A stretch of 64,000 bases of DNA from Salipaludibacillus daqingensis (GTDB taxonomy: Bacteria; Bacillota; Bacilli; Bacillales; Salisediminibacteriaceae), in the NCBI RefSeq assembly GCF_029891575.1, contig NZ_JARZHF010000010.1, positions 62,001 to 126,000 on the forward strand, read 5' to 3'. The notes below the pieces were generated by a model that worked only from the letters and a program-made list of their open reading frames with translations, was not told the DNA's origin and made no database searches. A program made the translations under genes and the position numbers. Below, in pieces: positions 1 through 8,312 of this stretch; positions within the stretch are counted from its first letter, which is position 1, and each line of letters starts with the position of its first letter.

Positions 1-552
1 GGTGCAGCTACGATTCTACCAATTTATATGCAAGATATGCTAGGGTTAACTGCTTTCCAATCGGGATTGATGTTACTGCCAGGAGCTTTGCTGATGGGCA
101 TCATGAACCCCATTACTGGGCGTATTTTTGATAAAGTCGGAGCAAGATGGCTCTCCATCAGCGGGATGGGTTTACTTACAGTCATGACTTTTCTGTTTAC
201 GAGGCTGACTGAAGATACCTCATTTGCATATATGACGACCGTTCATGCGTTTCGTATGCTAAGTTTGGCCATGGTCATGATGCCTATTACAACAGCTGGA
301 TTAAATCAACTTCCGGAACGGCTCATTCCACACGGAACAGCGATGAACAACACGCTTCGTCAAGTAGGTGGGTCATTGGGTACGGCATTTCTCGTTACGA
401 TGATGTCGGTTGGAGCAGCATCTGCTGCAAATGGCGTGACAGACAACGAAGCGATGATTCAAGGGGTGAACATCTCATTCTGGGTCGCAACATCACTTGC
501 TTTCATTGGCTTTGTGATCTCAATGTTTATCAAAAATCCAAAAAAGAGGTAA
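1..552 (+). CDS. MFS drug exporter, DHA2/EmrB type (C-terminal part)
   Basis: The reading frame is open from base 1, so the 5' end lies outside the window; 183 codons are visible before the TAA at 550-552. The visible part has several hydrophobic segments and reads like the last 5-6 membrane helices of a 14-TM DHA2 (EmrB/LmrB-like) proton-driven exporter. It includes the loop PITGRIFDKVGARW, a typical MFS G-x-x-D-x-x-G-x-R motif, and the stretch GTAMNNTLRQVGGSLGTA seen in this family. Substrate cannot be told from this part. The stop codon is followed within 15 bases by a repeat element (568-814). Confidence 0.85.
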   Translation, partial: GAATILPIYMQDMLGLTAFQSGLMLLPGALLMGIMNPITGRIFDKVGARWLSISGMGLLTVMTFLFTRLTEDTSFAYMTTVHAFRMLSLAMVMMPITTAGLNQLPERLIPHGTAMNNTLRQVGGSLGTAFLVTMMSVGAASAANGVTDNEAMIQGVNISFWVATSLAFIGFVISMFIKNPKKR

Positions 553-567
553 CCGTAGGTAACCGTT

Positions 568-814
568 AACCGTAGGGACGGTTCTTGTGGTTGGAAGAGA
601 GATTTCATCAACTGAAAAATATATAAATTTCATTTTATTGATAAAAACTCCGATAGAAATACAGACACGAACCTCTCAACCATCTCTGGTTTCATCCAAG
701 CAAACATCCACCCTTTTTTGAAGAAGGGTGGATGTTCCTCGTAGCTAATTTAAATAAAGTTATAGGGAATCATGACACTGGGGTCAACCGACCAGAGGAA
801 CCGTCCCCCTGGTT
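568..814. mobile_element. MITE-like element, copy A
   Basis: A 247-bp unit bounded by imperfect 25-bp terminal inverted repeats: left end 568-592 (AACCGTAGGGACGGTTC...) and right end 790-814 (...GAACCGTCCCCCTGGTT). It contains a perfect 13-bp hairpin (703-715 with 724-736). No reading frame inside encodes a transposase. Full-length relative: 1817-2067; damaged relatives: 11748-11960, 7410-7518 and 54720-54765. No clear target-site duplication was found by eye. Confidence 0.7.
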
Positions 815-921
815 TCCCCCTCTGGTTTCTTGCTGTTAGTAAACTGGGTTACGTGATAACCTACAATTATGGCTATTTTTTTTGAGCAATAATAGGGTTT
901 AATAAAGTGGAGGGGATCATG

Positions 922-1808
922 ATGAAACAAAAAGCTATTCTTGCTGGTGGTACTGGATTTATCGGTACGTATATTGAAAAAGAGTTGATGGAGCTTGGTA
1001 TGAGGTACATATCATCTCTAGGCAGTCGCAGCACATTTCTTGGAGTGACCATGAGGCGGTCATAAAAGCTTTGGAGGGTGCTGAACTTCTAATTAATTTT
1101 GCCGGGAAGTCAGTTAATTGCCGGTACAACGAAAAAAATAAACGAGAAATTTTTGATTCGAGAACGCAAACGACGCAAATTTTAGGTGAAGCATTAAACA
1201 AATGTGAGAGACCACCGAAACTATGGATAAATTCAAGTACAGCAACGATTTATAGACATGCAGAGGACCGTCCGATGACGGAAGATCATGGAGACATTGG
1301 TTCTGGATTCTCAGTGGAGGTAGCTAAAGCATGGGAAGAATCGTTCTTCGACTTCCGTTTGCAAAAGACTCGCCAAGTAGCTTTGCGAATGGCTATTGTT
1401 TTAGGTGAAGGTGGAGGCGTCATGACCCCGTACAGAAATTTAGTGAAGTTTGGGCTTGGTGGAAAACAAGGATCAGGAAAGCAAATGTTCAGTTGGATTC
1501 ATATAAAAGACCTTCTTGGCATCATCCTCTTCTTAAGAGACCGAGAAGACGTTGATGGCGTTTTTAATTGTTCCGCTCCGAATCCAGTCACTAATAGAGA
1601 GCTTATGAAAAAGGTTCGAACCGTCATGAATGTTCCCTTCGGCTTACCGGCGTATGAATGGATGCTTGCTATTGGAACACGCATGCTAAGAACAGAATCG
1701 GAACTTGTTTTGAAAAGTCGCTGGGTCATCCCAGAGAGGTTGGAGCGTGAAGGGTACAATTTTACTTATCCCACCCTTGACGAGACGTTGGCAGATATCT
1801 TGAAGTAA
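922..1808 (+). pseudogene. TIGR01777-family epimerase (YfhF/YfcH-like), frameshifted
   Basis: An NAD(P)-binding SDR-like sugar-epimerase-family protein of unknown substrate. The N-terminus, starting at ATG 922 seven bases after GGAGGGG, has the nucleotide-binding motif AGGTGFIG. The body continues in another frame with INFAGKSV, WINSSTATIY, and a C-terminal region typical of TIGR01777 (PYEWMLAIGTRMLRTESELVLKSR). The frames join if one base is restored near 998-1000 (between GAGCTTGGT and ATGAGGTAC), which recreates the expected G-[YH]-E-V-x-x-I-S-R strand. So this is either a one-base deletion or a sequencing error. Restored length would be about 295 residues, normal for the family. A MITE-like element lies directly on each side. 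Confidence 0.8.
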
Positions 1809-1816
1809 CTGGTGGT

Positions 1817-2067
1817 AACCGGAGGGACGGTTCTTGTGGTTGAGGAAAGATATTTCATTCAGTGAAAACATACATAAAATTCATTACAGTGATAAGAACT
1901 CCGGTAGAGATTCTATAACATCCACGTCTAACCATTTTCTGCTTCAATTAATAAATGAAACACTCTCTTTCTTAGGAAAGAGAGTGTTTCGCGTTGCTAA
2001 TCTAATATTTGGTTATTAGAAATCATGTCACTGGGGTCGACCGACCAGAGGAACCGTCCCCCTGGTT
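1817..2067. mobile_element. MITE-like element, copy B
   Basis: 251 bp with the same end design as copy A: left end 1817-1841, right end 2043-2067. The internal hairpin is perfect over 15 bp (1957-1971 with 1976-1990, loop TTAG) but its sequence is unrelated to the hairpin of copy A, while the flanking stretches (GTGATAAGAACTCCGGTAGA-like on the left, GTTGCTAAT on the right) are shared. The right end overlaps the 3' end of the peptidase gene on the other strand and forms its last codons. Confidence 0.7.
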
Positions 2068-4062
2068 CGCCCGTCTATCATCAAACCAGCCAACGAGATG
2101 GTCTAATCGCTCTAGGCGATGTTTTGGTTTACCGGAGCGGGAAAGGTCGTGGTTTTCATCTGGGAAGCGAACGAACTTCGTTTCCACACCTAATCGCTTC
2201 AGGGCTATATACCATTGCTCTCCTTGTTCGATTGGACAACGTAAGTCCTGTTCGCTGTGCAGGATGAGTGTCGGTGTTTTTACATTACGGGCATAGGTAA
2301 GAGGGGAAAGCTTAAGTAGCTTTTCTACATCATCCCATAAATCCGCATGTCCATGCTGCCATTCCGTGAAGAAGAAACCAATATCACTTGTTCCGTAGAA
2401 GCTATGCCAGTTACAAATACAACGTTGGGTAACGGCTGCTTTGAAACGGTCTGTACGAGTAACGATGACGTTGGTCATATACCCACCGTAGCTTCCTCCA
2501 GTCACGAATAATTGATCGTGATCGATGTAGTGATAGTTTTCTAAAGCATAATCGACACCGGCCATAATATCCTCATAATCCATGCCACCGTAATCATCGA
2601 TAACAGCATTAACAAAGTCATGGCCATACCCTTGGCTTCCCCTTGGATTCGTGTAAAGAACCACATACCCTTTAGCGGTCATGACTTGCATTTCATGGTG
2701 TAAACCATTTCCATAAGCTGTTGCTGGACCACCGTGAATTTGAAGAATCATCGGATATTTTTTACCTTCCTCATACCCAGAAGGCTTCATGATCCAGCCT
2801 TCTATTTCCTGACCATCTGTGCTCTTATAATGGAATTCTTCAGGAGTACTTAAGTGAACCTCGTTGTATAGCTCTTCATTCCAAGCTGTTAGCTGCTTAA
2901 CATTTTTCACATTCGTTAAATCTTGTGTAACTAAATCACCTGTAGAATGAGGTGTAGCAAGAACAAGGACTGCCTGATCTTTACTTACAATATCATAAGA
3001 AGTAATCGATGCGACCTTTGGAGATAGGGCAGCTGAAACGTCCCCTTCAAGGTTTACCTTAAATAACTGACAATCTCCACCTATTGTTGCAATAAAGTAA
3101 ATGTGAGAGTTCGTAGAGTCCCAAATTAATCGAGGCTCTGCCATATCATACTTCGCGTCTGCACCTACTAGATTTCCAAGGGTATAATCAAAGCTCTCCG
3201 TTAAATTTTTCAATTGGCCTGTTTCTACAGAAAACAAGAGAACATTTGCGTTACCTTGACTTCTTTCCCCACGATTATGACCAGCAACAGCTAACCATTT
3301 CCCGTCGGTTGAGAAGGAAGGAGCCATCAGATAGCCATTTCCTTGGAAAAATAACGTTTCTTTATTCGAAGCAATATTATATTTCCAAATGGCAGGGAGG
3401 TAACCCCACTCTTTATCTTCTGCCTTCGTCCCAATATAGAATACGTTTTTCCCATCTGGAGTGAAACATGGCTGAGAAAAATCATGGTCTCCTTCGGTAA
3501 TCTTCGTATATGACTTTGTCTCCATATTAAATAGATACACATGTGTACGATCCTCGTTATAAATACCAACTCCGTCTCCTTTATAACGAAGTCTAGTAAT
3601 CACCTTCACATCGCTTTTTTCTTCTTTCTCTTCTTCTTCCTTATCAGAGGAAAACTTAAGTTCTCCTCTAATCGTAACAGCAAGATTCTTTCCGTCAGGA
3701 GACCAAACAAAATCCCCAATTCCTTGTTCCACGTCAGTTAGTTGAACAGCTTCTCCACCATCTGTATGTAAAAGCCAAACTTGATTTTTCCCTGAGCGGT
3801 TGGAACGAAAAGAAAGGGTGCTTCCATCTGGTGACCATTTTGGAGAAGTATCCTTTACTAGTGTCTCCTTTGAATAATGAGAGGTGAATTGTCTGCCTTC
3901 CCCTTTTAAATCAGTCACGTAAATAGAAGAATAGTAGCCATCTTTTTCTTTATCTACTTGCGTTAAAACATAAGCAACTTTGTTTTTGTTAGGGGAAACG
4001 ACAGGGTCTCCCACAAACTTAAATTTCGTTAAATCTTCTGCTGTAATAGGTCGTTTCGTCAT
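2023..4062 (-). CDS. S9 family peptidase (acylaminoacyl-peptidase/YuxL-like)
   Basis: A cytoplasmic serine peptidase of the prolyl-oligopeptidase clan, 679 residues. The N-terminal two thirds show repeated beta-propeller blades with WSPDG/FSTDG motifs (about residues 15-380). The C-terminal alpha/beta-hydrolase domain has HGGP, the nucleophile motif GGSYGGYMTN, and the probable acid and histidine in HSEQDLRCP and DENHDLSR. ATG 4062 was chosen because GGAGG sits seven bases upstream; ORF starts further upstream lack this. The last dozen residues (after GWFDDRR: GDGSSGRSTPVT) are encoded by the right end of the MITE-like element at 1817-2067, which also supplies the stop codon. The native end should lie just after the GWFD motif. 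The catalytic residues are upstream and intact. Confidence 0.92.
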   Translation of the reverse strand: MTKRPITAEDLTKFKFVGDPVVSPNKNKVAYVLTQVDKEKDGYYSSIYVTDLKGEGRQFTSHYSKETLVKDTSPKWSPDGSTLSFRSNRSGKNQVWLLHTDGGEAVQLTDVEQGIGDFVWSPDGKNLAVTIRGELKFSSDKEEEEKEEKSDVKVITRLRYKGDGVGIYNEDRTHVYLFNMETKSYTKITEGDHDFSQPCFTPDGKNVFYIGTKAEDKEWGYLPAIWKYNIASNKETLFFQGNGYLMAPSFSTDGKWLAVAGHNRGERSQGNANVLLFSVETGQLKNLTESFDYTLGNLVGADAKYDMAEPRLIWDSTNSHIYFIATIGGDCQLFKVNLEGDVSAALSPKVASITSYDIVSKDQAVLVLATPHSTGDLVTQDLTNVKNVKQLTAWNEELYNEVHLSTPEEFHYKSTDGQEIEGWIMKPSGYEEGKKYPMILQIHGGPATAYGNGLHHEMQVMTAKGYVVLYTNPRGSQGYGHDFVNAVIDDYGGMDYEDIMAGVDYALENYHYIDHDQLFVTGGSYGGYMTNVIVTRTDRFKAAVTQRCICNWHSFYGTSDIGFFFTEWQHGHADLWDDVEKLLKLSPLTYARNVKTPTLILHSEQDLRCPIEQGEQWYIALKRLGVETKFVRFPDENHDLSRSGKPKHRLERLDHLVGWFDDRRANQGDGSSGRSTPVT

Positions 4063-4509
4063 GAACATTCCTCCATTTTTTTGCAATCTATGATTCTATC
4101 TTAACATTTCGACAACCGAAATAAAATTTATTTTATTTCAAAGTTCAGTGGAGCATGTGACAGTTCTTTTGCTTCTCTCGGGAGTCGAAATGACGAATAG
4201 ATAAGAAATATGGTGAATTTGCTAGTGAGGTATTTGGCATGGCACAAAGAATATACATTAATCAAGGGTAGTACCTGATCTTGAAGAAGCTTTGGTTTGT
4301 CGCACCGACTCGAAAGAGCAGATTACCTGTTTCAAAGCGCGCATCCCCATTTTGAAAGAGCGCCACGCACCAGTAAGAGCGCGCTTGAATCTGAAAGAGT
4401 GTCTCACCCCTGCCAATCGAACATGAGAATCGTCCCCGTGCTTCTTATAAGTATACTGTTAAAGAAAATCCATATACATGAATTAAAAGCTAACCGGGGA
4501 GGAAGCCCA
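4063..4509. other. Intergenic region with repeat remnants and a 20-bp periodic array
   Basis: 447 bases without a convincing gene. It holds a degenerate repeat at 4145-4195 that matches 62300-62340 in inverted sense (AGTTCTTTTGCTTCTCTCGGGAGTCGAAAT-like), an array of 20-bp units at 4305-4408, and a core repeat at 4411-4445. An upstream extension of the MFS frame runs through the array but has no ribosome binding site. Confidence 0.6.
4305..4408. repeat. Degenerate tandem array, 20-bp period
   Basis: About five 20-bp units sharing a GAAAGAGCGC-like core: CGACTCGAAAGAGCAGATTA, then units with TTCAAAGCGCGCATC, TTTTGAAAGAGCGCC, CAGTAAGAGCGCGC and AATCTGAAAGAGTGTC. It is followed at once by a GAACATGAGAATCGTCCCC core repeat. 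The arrangement parallels the arrays at 38042 and 40860. Confidence 0.5.
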
Positions 4510-5760
4510 TTGGACAAAGGAAATAGTCGATTTAGATGGGTGATTTTTGTTTTGGTCCTGTTCACTTATTTAGTCATGGCGAGCCAACGAACGGCTCCGG
4601 GATTGATTACAGAACAGTTAATGAGAGATTTTCATGTAACTGCAGCGACAATTGGGTTACTAGCAAGCATTCAATTTTTTGTATATACAGTACTGCAAAT
4701 TCCTATGGGTATCCTTGTAGATCGTTATGGTCCCAATTTTTTTCTAATTACAGGTGCGTTACTTACAGGCGTGGGGACAATGATTTATAGTCTCGGTGAG
4801 CATGCACTTGTCCTGTTTTTTGCAAGAATACTGACGGGTCTAGGAGATGCGACCATTTGGGTGAGCGTGGTGTTAATTTTAGGTCAATGGTTTACGAAAC
4901 AGGAGTTTGTTCGATTAATTGGTGTTGCTGGAATGACAGGTAGCCTTGGTTTCTTGATGGCAACCGTTCCTTTCTCGTTTTGGATTGACATCCTTGGTTG
5001 GCGGGGAGCGTTCTTTTCCGCAGGGCTGTTACTATGTGTTTGTAGCATTTTTCTTTATTTTTTACTCATAAAAAAAACGAAGCAATTCTTTCCTGACAAT
5101 AAGGTTGTTGAAAAGAAGGAGCGTAAACGGGAAAAAACAGGCACTTTACTTCGAAGAATATGTTCGAATCCGCAGGCGTGGGGTTTATTTTTTTGTCATT
5201 TTGGAGTTGTCGGCGGGTATTTAGGATTTATTAGCTCGTGGGCAGTGCCCTATGGGATGAATGTGTATGAAATGACACGTTCAGGTGCTAGTCAACTTAT
5301 TATGATTGGGCTTATTGGTGCACTTATTGGAGCGCCATTAACTAGTTGGATATCCAGTCAATTACAAACAATAAAATCTCCCTATAGACTTGTACATATC
5401 ATCGTTTTCATGAGTTGGTCATCTTTTCTATTATTTAGCGGGAAACCAGCGTTTATAATGGTAATCATGCTTTTCTTTATCATTGGCTACGGATTTGGGG
5501 CAAGTGCCTTAACTTTTGCTCTTGTTCGTCAATTGTTTCCTAGTAGTGAAGCTGGCATCGTTTCTGGCTTTGCCAACACAGGTGGATTTCTAAGTGCTGT
5601 ATTGCTGCCAAGTATTTTTGGATATGTACTGGATCTTCAGACTGCATCAGGCAGTATCATTGATGGATACTACTACGGGTTTATCACTCCAGTTGTCTTC
5701 TCATTGATTGGTTTGATTGGTGTGAGTCTAATTAAAGAAGAAGTGGAGGAAGCAAGGTAA
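4510..5760 (+). CDS. MFS transporter (NarK/OFA-like 12-TM family)
   Basis: A 416-residue inner-membrane carrier with about 12 hydrophobic helices. The first half has QIPMGILVDRYGPN, the MFS loop 2-3 motif, and RILTGLGDATIWV in helix 4. The second half starts near residue 215 after a basic loop (KKERKREKTG). Substrate is unknown; close relatives are annotated only as MFS transporters. The TTG at 4510 is the best start: GGGGAGG lies seven bases upstream and the peptide then begins with a short polar stretch before helix 1. The 71 in-frame codons upstream run through a repeat array. A remnant of the core repeat (TCGTCCCCTGGTTGG) sits directly after the stop. Confidence 0.82.
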   Translation: MDKGNSRFRWVIFVLVLFTYLVMASQRTAPGLITEQLMRDFHVTAATIGLLASIQFFVYTVLQIPMGILVDRYGPNFFLITGALLTGVGTMIYSLGEHALVLFFARILTGLGDATIWVSVVLILGQWFTKQEFVRLIGVAGMTGSLGFLMATVPFSFWIDILGWRGAFFSAGLLLCVCSIFLYFLLIKKTKQFFPDNKVVEKKERKREKTGTLLRRICSNPQAWGLFFCHFGVVGGYLGFISSWAVPYGMNVYEMTRSGASQLIMIGLIGALIGAPLTSWISSQLQTIKSPYRLVHIIVFMSWSSFLLFSGKPAFIMVIMLFFIIGYGFGASALTFALVRQLFPSSEAGIVSGFANTGGFLSAVLLPSIFGYVLDLQTASGSIIDGYYYGFITPVVFSLIGLIGVSLIKEEVEEAR

Positions 5761-5785
5761 TCGTCCCCTGGTTGGCTTGGATTAA

Positions 5786-6610
5786 GTGAAAAAGGTGGTG
5801 CTTGAAATAGGGAATTTAAATGCAGGTTATGGTCTAGACTCTAATGGATTTATTGTAAGCGATGTTAGCAAAGACAACATTGATGATGTCTATGTTCCGT
5901 CCATTCGAGAATCTATCGAGAGTCTCAAAAAATTATTTCATCAACAATTGCATAGTGTGTATGTGTACGGTAGTGTAGCCAGAGGAGAGGCGATTGCAAA
6001 AAAATCAGATTTAGACCTTATCGCTATGTTTGATACGAAACTAAGTTCCGTTAAGTTATCTGAAGTAAAGATACTTGCTGGAGAACTGTCTCAAAAGTAT
6101 CGTTCTCTAGTTCGTGATGTTGGTATTGCTGTAGCATATTACGACTATACGGTTGACCCTTCAAATTATTACGAAAGTGCATTTCTTAAGGAACTCTGTG
6201 TTTGCGTGTATGGAGAGGATTTAGGAGAACGATTTGGACCGTATAAACTCACATCGGAGATAGCCATCCGTTTTAATGGTGATATCAATGAGGCTCTTAA
6301 TCGGACGTTAAAAAGATTAGAAATAGCTTCTAACGAAGATTTTAGAACATTTACACAAGGCTTCGCTCGTAAGCTAATTCGAACTTACTATTCAATGGTG
6401 ATGGTACGTTCTCAGATTTGGACGACACGACTTCACGAGCAGTCCGAAGTCTTTATTCGCTATTTCCAAGAAAAAGAATCAATTGTTCGTACTCTGCTAA
6501 ATTGGATAGATGAACCGCCGACCGATCGTGAGGTTGTATATTTGTTGTTTAAGAGTGAGGGTGAATGGGCTAGTGCGAACTTTTCAAATCAAGCCAAAAT
6601 TTCTTTTTAA
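5786..6610 (+). CDS. Pol-beta-fold nucleotidyltransferase (aminoglycoside adenylyltransferase-like)
   Basis: 274 residues. The nucleotidyltransferase signature is clear around residues 60-82: YGSVARGEAIAKKSDLDLI, giving GSxxRG followed by the catalytic D-x-D. The helical second half (residues 140-270) may be a HEPN-like substrate-binding domain. Such proteins transfer a nucleotide to a small molecule, RNA or protein; resistance enzymes such as KNT/ANT share the fold, but nothing here fixes the substrate. The GTG at 5786 has no good ribosome binding site, and GTG codons at 5795 and 5798 are equally possible. This is the first gene of the long co-oriented accessory array. Confidence 0.75.
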   Translation: MKKVVLEIGNLNAGYGLDSNGFIVSDVSKDNIDDVYVPSIRESIESLKKLFHQQLHSVYVYGSVARGEAIAKKSDLDLIAMFDTKLSSVKLSEVKILAGELSQKYRSLVRDVGIAVAYYDYTVDPSNYYESAFLKELCVCVYGEDLGERFGPYKLTSEIAIRFNGDINEALNRTLKRLEIASNEDFRTFTQGFARKLIRTYYSMVMVRSQIWTTRLHEQSEVFIRYFQEKESIVRTLLNWIDEPPTDREVVYLLFKSEGEWASANFSNQAKISF

Positions 6611-6620
6611 ATAACTGTTT

Positions 6621-6665
6621 ACGGTGCCTGCCACCCGTGCTTTAGAGCACTGGGGCAGGCACCGT
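6621..6665. repeat. REP-like palindrome
   Basis: A 45-nt near-perfect hairpin after the nucleotidyltransferase gene: outer 12-bp stem ACGGTGCCTGCC/GGCAGGCACCGT and inner stem GTGCT/AGCAC around TTAG. The sequence is closely related to the hairpin at 16510-16549, so it is a dispersed element; it may also act as a terminator although no T-run follows. Confidence 0.65.
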
Positions 6666-6792
6666 ACCAATTGTAGGGAAAGACAAATTGTCTGGGTCAA
6701 TACGGTTGGATATTTATGTTATTATTAAGAAGATAATTGTAAATTCAATTAATATTATCCATAAGCTAGCGTTTAATAATTTTAATATTAGA

Positions 6793-7377
6793 ATGGATGT
6801 AAAACAATTGAATGAAAAAAACCAAGGTTTTTCAAAAACTAGTTCTAGCAATCAAAACAAGAGGGCATCAGCGATCACGATTCATCATGATTTTCTATTA
6901 ACTAGGGATCACGTCTATAATGCTTGTGGATTTGAATGTTCTCCACCAGAAATAGAAGCACAAAACGCAGAATATGGTGGCTGTTTATTTATGTTGAATT
7001 CTCTTTCAATTAGATTTCGTGTTGCCAAAGTTACTCCAAAAAAAGTAGGACAATTTGTGACGTTGTGGGAGAGAATTGGGGAGGGACCGATACAACCTTA
7101 CGATGTAACAGATGCAACCGATTTATTAGTTATCAGCACACGTAGCGGCGAAAAATTTGGTCAGTTTATATTTCCAAAAGTTGTATTATCTGATCAGAAT
7201 ATTTTATCAAATAACGGTAAAGGTGGTAAAAGGGCGATGCGCGTTTATCCACCCTGGGACAAACCTACAAGCCGTCAAGCACAAAATACTCAAAAATGGC
7301 AGTTAGAGTATTTCTTAGAGATTCCAATTATTGCGCCCGTTGACTTTGATCGTGCGCACATGCTTTATGGCTTGTAA
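6793..7377 (+). CDS. MepB family protein
   Basis: Resembles the MepB family first named from the staphylococcal mepRAB locus. Recognisable stretches are YGGCLFMLNSLSIRFRVAK, KKVGQFVTLWERIGEGPI, FGQFIFPKVVL and GKRAMRVYPPWD, in the family order. Function is not established; MepB does not itself act as an efflux pump. ATG 6793 is a tentative start (194 residues), as no clear ribosome binding site is visible. The in-frame TTG at 6688 would add 35 residues but precedes a promoter-like TTGGATATTTATGTT box at 6708-6722, which argues against it. There are no mepR or mepA neighbours. Confidence 0.75.
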   Translation: MDVKQLNEKNQGFSKTSSSNQNKRASAITIHHDFLLTRDHVYNACGFECSPPEIEAQNAEYGGCLFMLNSLSIRFRVAKVTPKKVGQFVTLWERIGEGPIQPYDVTDATDLLVISTRSGEKFGQFIFPKVVLSDQNILSNNGKGGKRAMRVYPPWDKPTSRQAQNTQKWQLEYFLEIPIIAPVDFDRAHMLYGL

Positions 7378-7409
7378 ATCAAGTCGATAGACGATTAATA
7401 ATTACCGAT

Positions 7410-7518
7410 CCTTTATCGCTTTTTCTGAAAAAAAGGATGAATGTTTCTAGTAGCTAATCAAAAAAGGTAATAGGGAATGATGTCACTGCGGTCAACCGAA
7501 GGAACCGTCCCCCTGGTT
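7410..7518. mobile_element. MITE-like element, partial copy D (right half)
   Basis: Matches the right half of copies A and B: a degraded hairpin (CCTTTATC...AAAAAGGATG), CTAGTAGCTAATC, ATAGGGAATGATGTCACTG, GGTCAACCGA and the right end GAACCGTCCCCCTGGTT at 7502-7518. The left half is missing. Confidence 0.6.
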
Positions 7519-7632
7519 GCCTTTATCAACGTTATCAGTGAGTTTATCTTTTATTCATTTCTCTTAGGTTTTGTGGTTTTTATCGGACTACCATGGTTGT
7601 TTGGGAAACTCTTCAAAAGAAGTCAATCTTAA
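7477..7632 (+). pseudogene. Membrane-protein tail fused to the repeat element
   Basis: A 51-codon frame starts at ATG 7477 inside the partial element, reads through its right end (TEGTVPLV) and continues without a stop into a strongly hydrophobic tail (FIFYSFLLGFVVFIGLPWLFG) ending KLFKRSQS. The second half looks like the last helix of a larger membrane protein whose front was lost where the element now ends. It might be expressed as a single-helix micropeptide, but a decayed gene is more likely. The remaining bases to 7740 hold the leader of the HIT gene. Confidence 0.4.
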
Positions 7633-7740
7633 TAACCACATAAAAACGACTACCTTATAATTAGCCCAAATTTTAAGATAGTTTTATATTGTAAACTAAT
7701 GAACTTAAACTAAAGGTAAAATTTAAGGAGGATTTATGCT

Positions 7741-8145
7741 TTGAAAGATTGTGTGTTTTGTAATCCAAGTTTAGAACCAAAGCAAAATGTTATTATGAGT
7801 AATGATTATTGTATGTTTCTGCTGTTAGAGCAAGCTCAAATAGAGGGAAATCAACTTGAAGGTGCTGGTTTAATTGTACCAAGAGAACATAGAGAAACTG
7901 CATTTGATTTAACAATTGAAGAGTGGAAAGCAACTTATAGCCTTCTTCAAGATGTTAAAAGATACTTAGATGAAAAGTGTCACCCCCATGGGTATAACCT
8001 TGGTTGGAACTGTGGTGAAGTTGGTGGACAACATATTTTTCATTCACACTTTCATGTGATACCAAGATATTCAGATGAACCATTAGCTGGTAAAGGGATT
8101 AGATATATGTTTAAAAGTTCGGAAAATAGAAGAAAAAATAGTTAA
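7741..8145 (+). CDS. HIT family nucleotide hydrolase
   Basis: 134 residues. The histidine-triad signature is seen near residues 97-111: GGQHIFHSHFHVIPRY, with H-x-H-x-H followed by hydrophobic residues. An N-terminal CVFC pair could bind zinc as in many HIT proteins. Family members hydrolyse or transfer nucleoside phosphates (AMP-lysine, Ap4A, AMP-NH2). The start is TTG 7741, eight bases after AAGGAGGA; an ATG at 7736 is out of frame. A terminator-like hairpin and a promoter-like box (8172-8239) separate it from the next gene. Confidence 0.87.
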   Translation: MKDCVFCNPSLEPKQNVIMSNDYCMFLLLEQAQIEGNQLEGAGLIVPREHRETAFDLTIEEWKATYSLLQDVKRYLDEKCHPHGYNLGWNCGEVGGQHIFHSHFHVIPRYSDEPLAGKGIRYMFKSSENRRKNS

Positions 8146-8171
8146 GCTAACGGAGTAACGTTAGTAAAATT

Positions 8172-8239
8172 ACGAGTTGCAGTATCGTAGCTCTTTTTTT
8201 GTGCCTATAAAATGGAAAATGATGTTAAACTAAAGAAGG
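8172..8239 (+). promoter_or_regulatory. Terminator-promoter module, type B, copy 1
   Basis: An imperfect hairpin (GAGTTGC...GTAGCTC) with a T-run at 8194-8199 is followed by AATGGAAAATGATGTTAAAC and TAAAGAAGG. The same order (hairpin, T-run, TGTTAAACTAAAG) occurs at 14901 and 21722. TG-T-TAAACT resembles an extended -10 promoter element. Confidence 0.5.
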
Positions 8240-8312
8240 ATTAGTGGAATAATATTCCACTAAATTTGTGTTATAGTAGGAATATACGTTCGTAATTAAA
8301 GGAGGAGGTTAA

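Noticed and set aside
959-1201. Minus-strand frame across the TIGR01777 gene
   Set aside because: Shadow of the frameshifted gene; the plus strand shows family motifs in both frames.
4297-4509. 71-residue N-terminal extension of the MFS transporter
   Set aside because: The extension is a translation of the 20-bp array, whereas TTG 4510 has a GGGGAGG signal.
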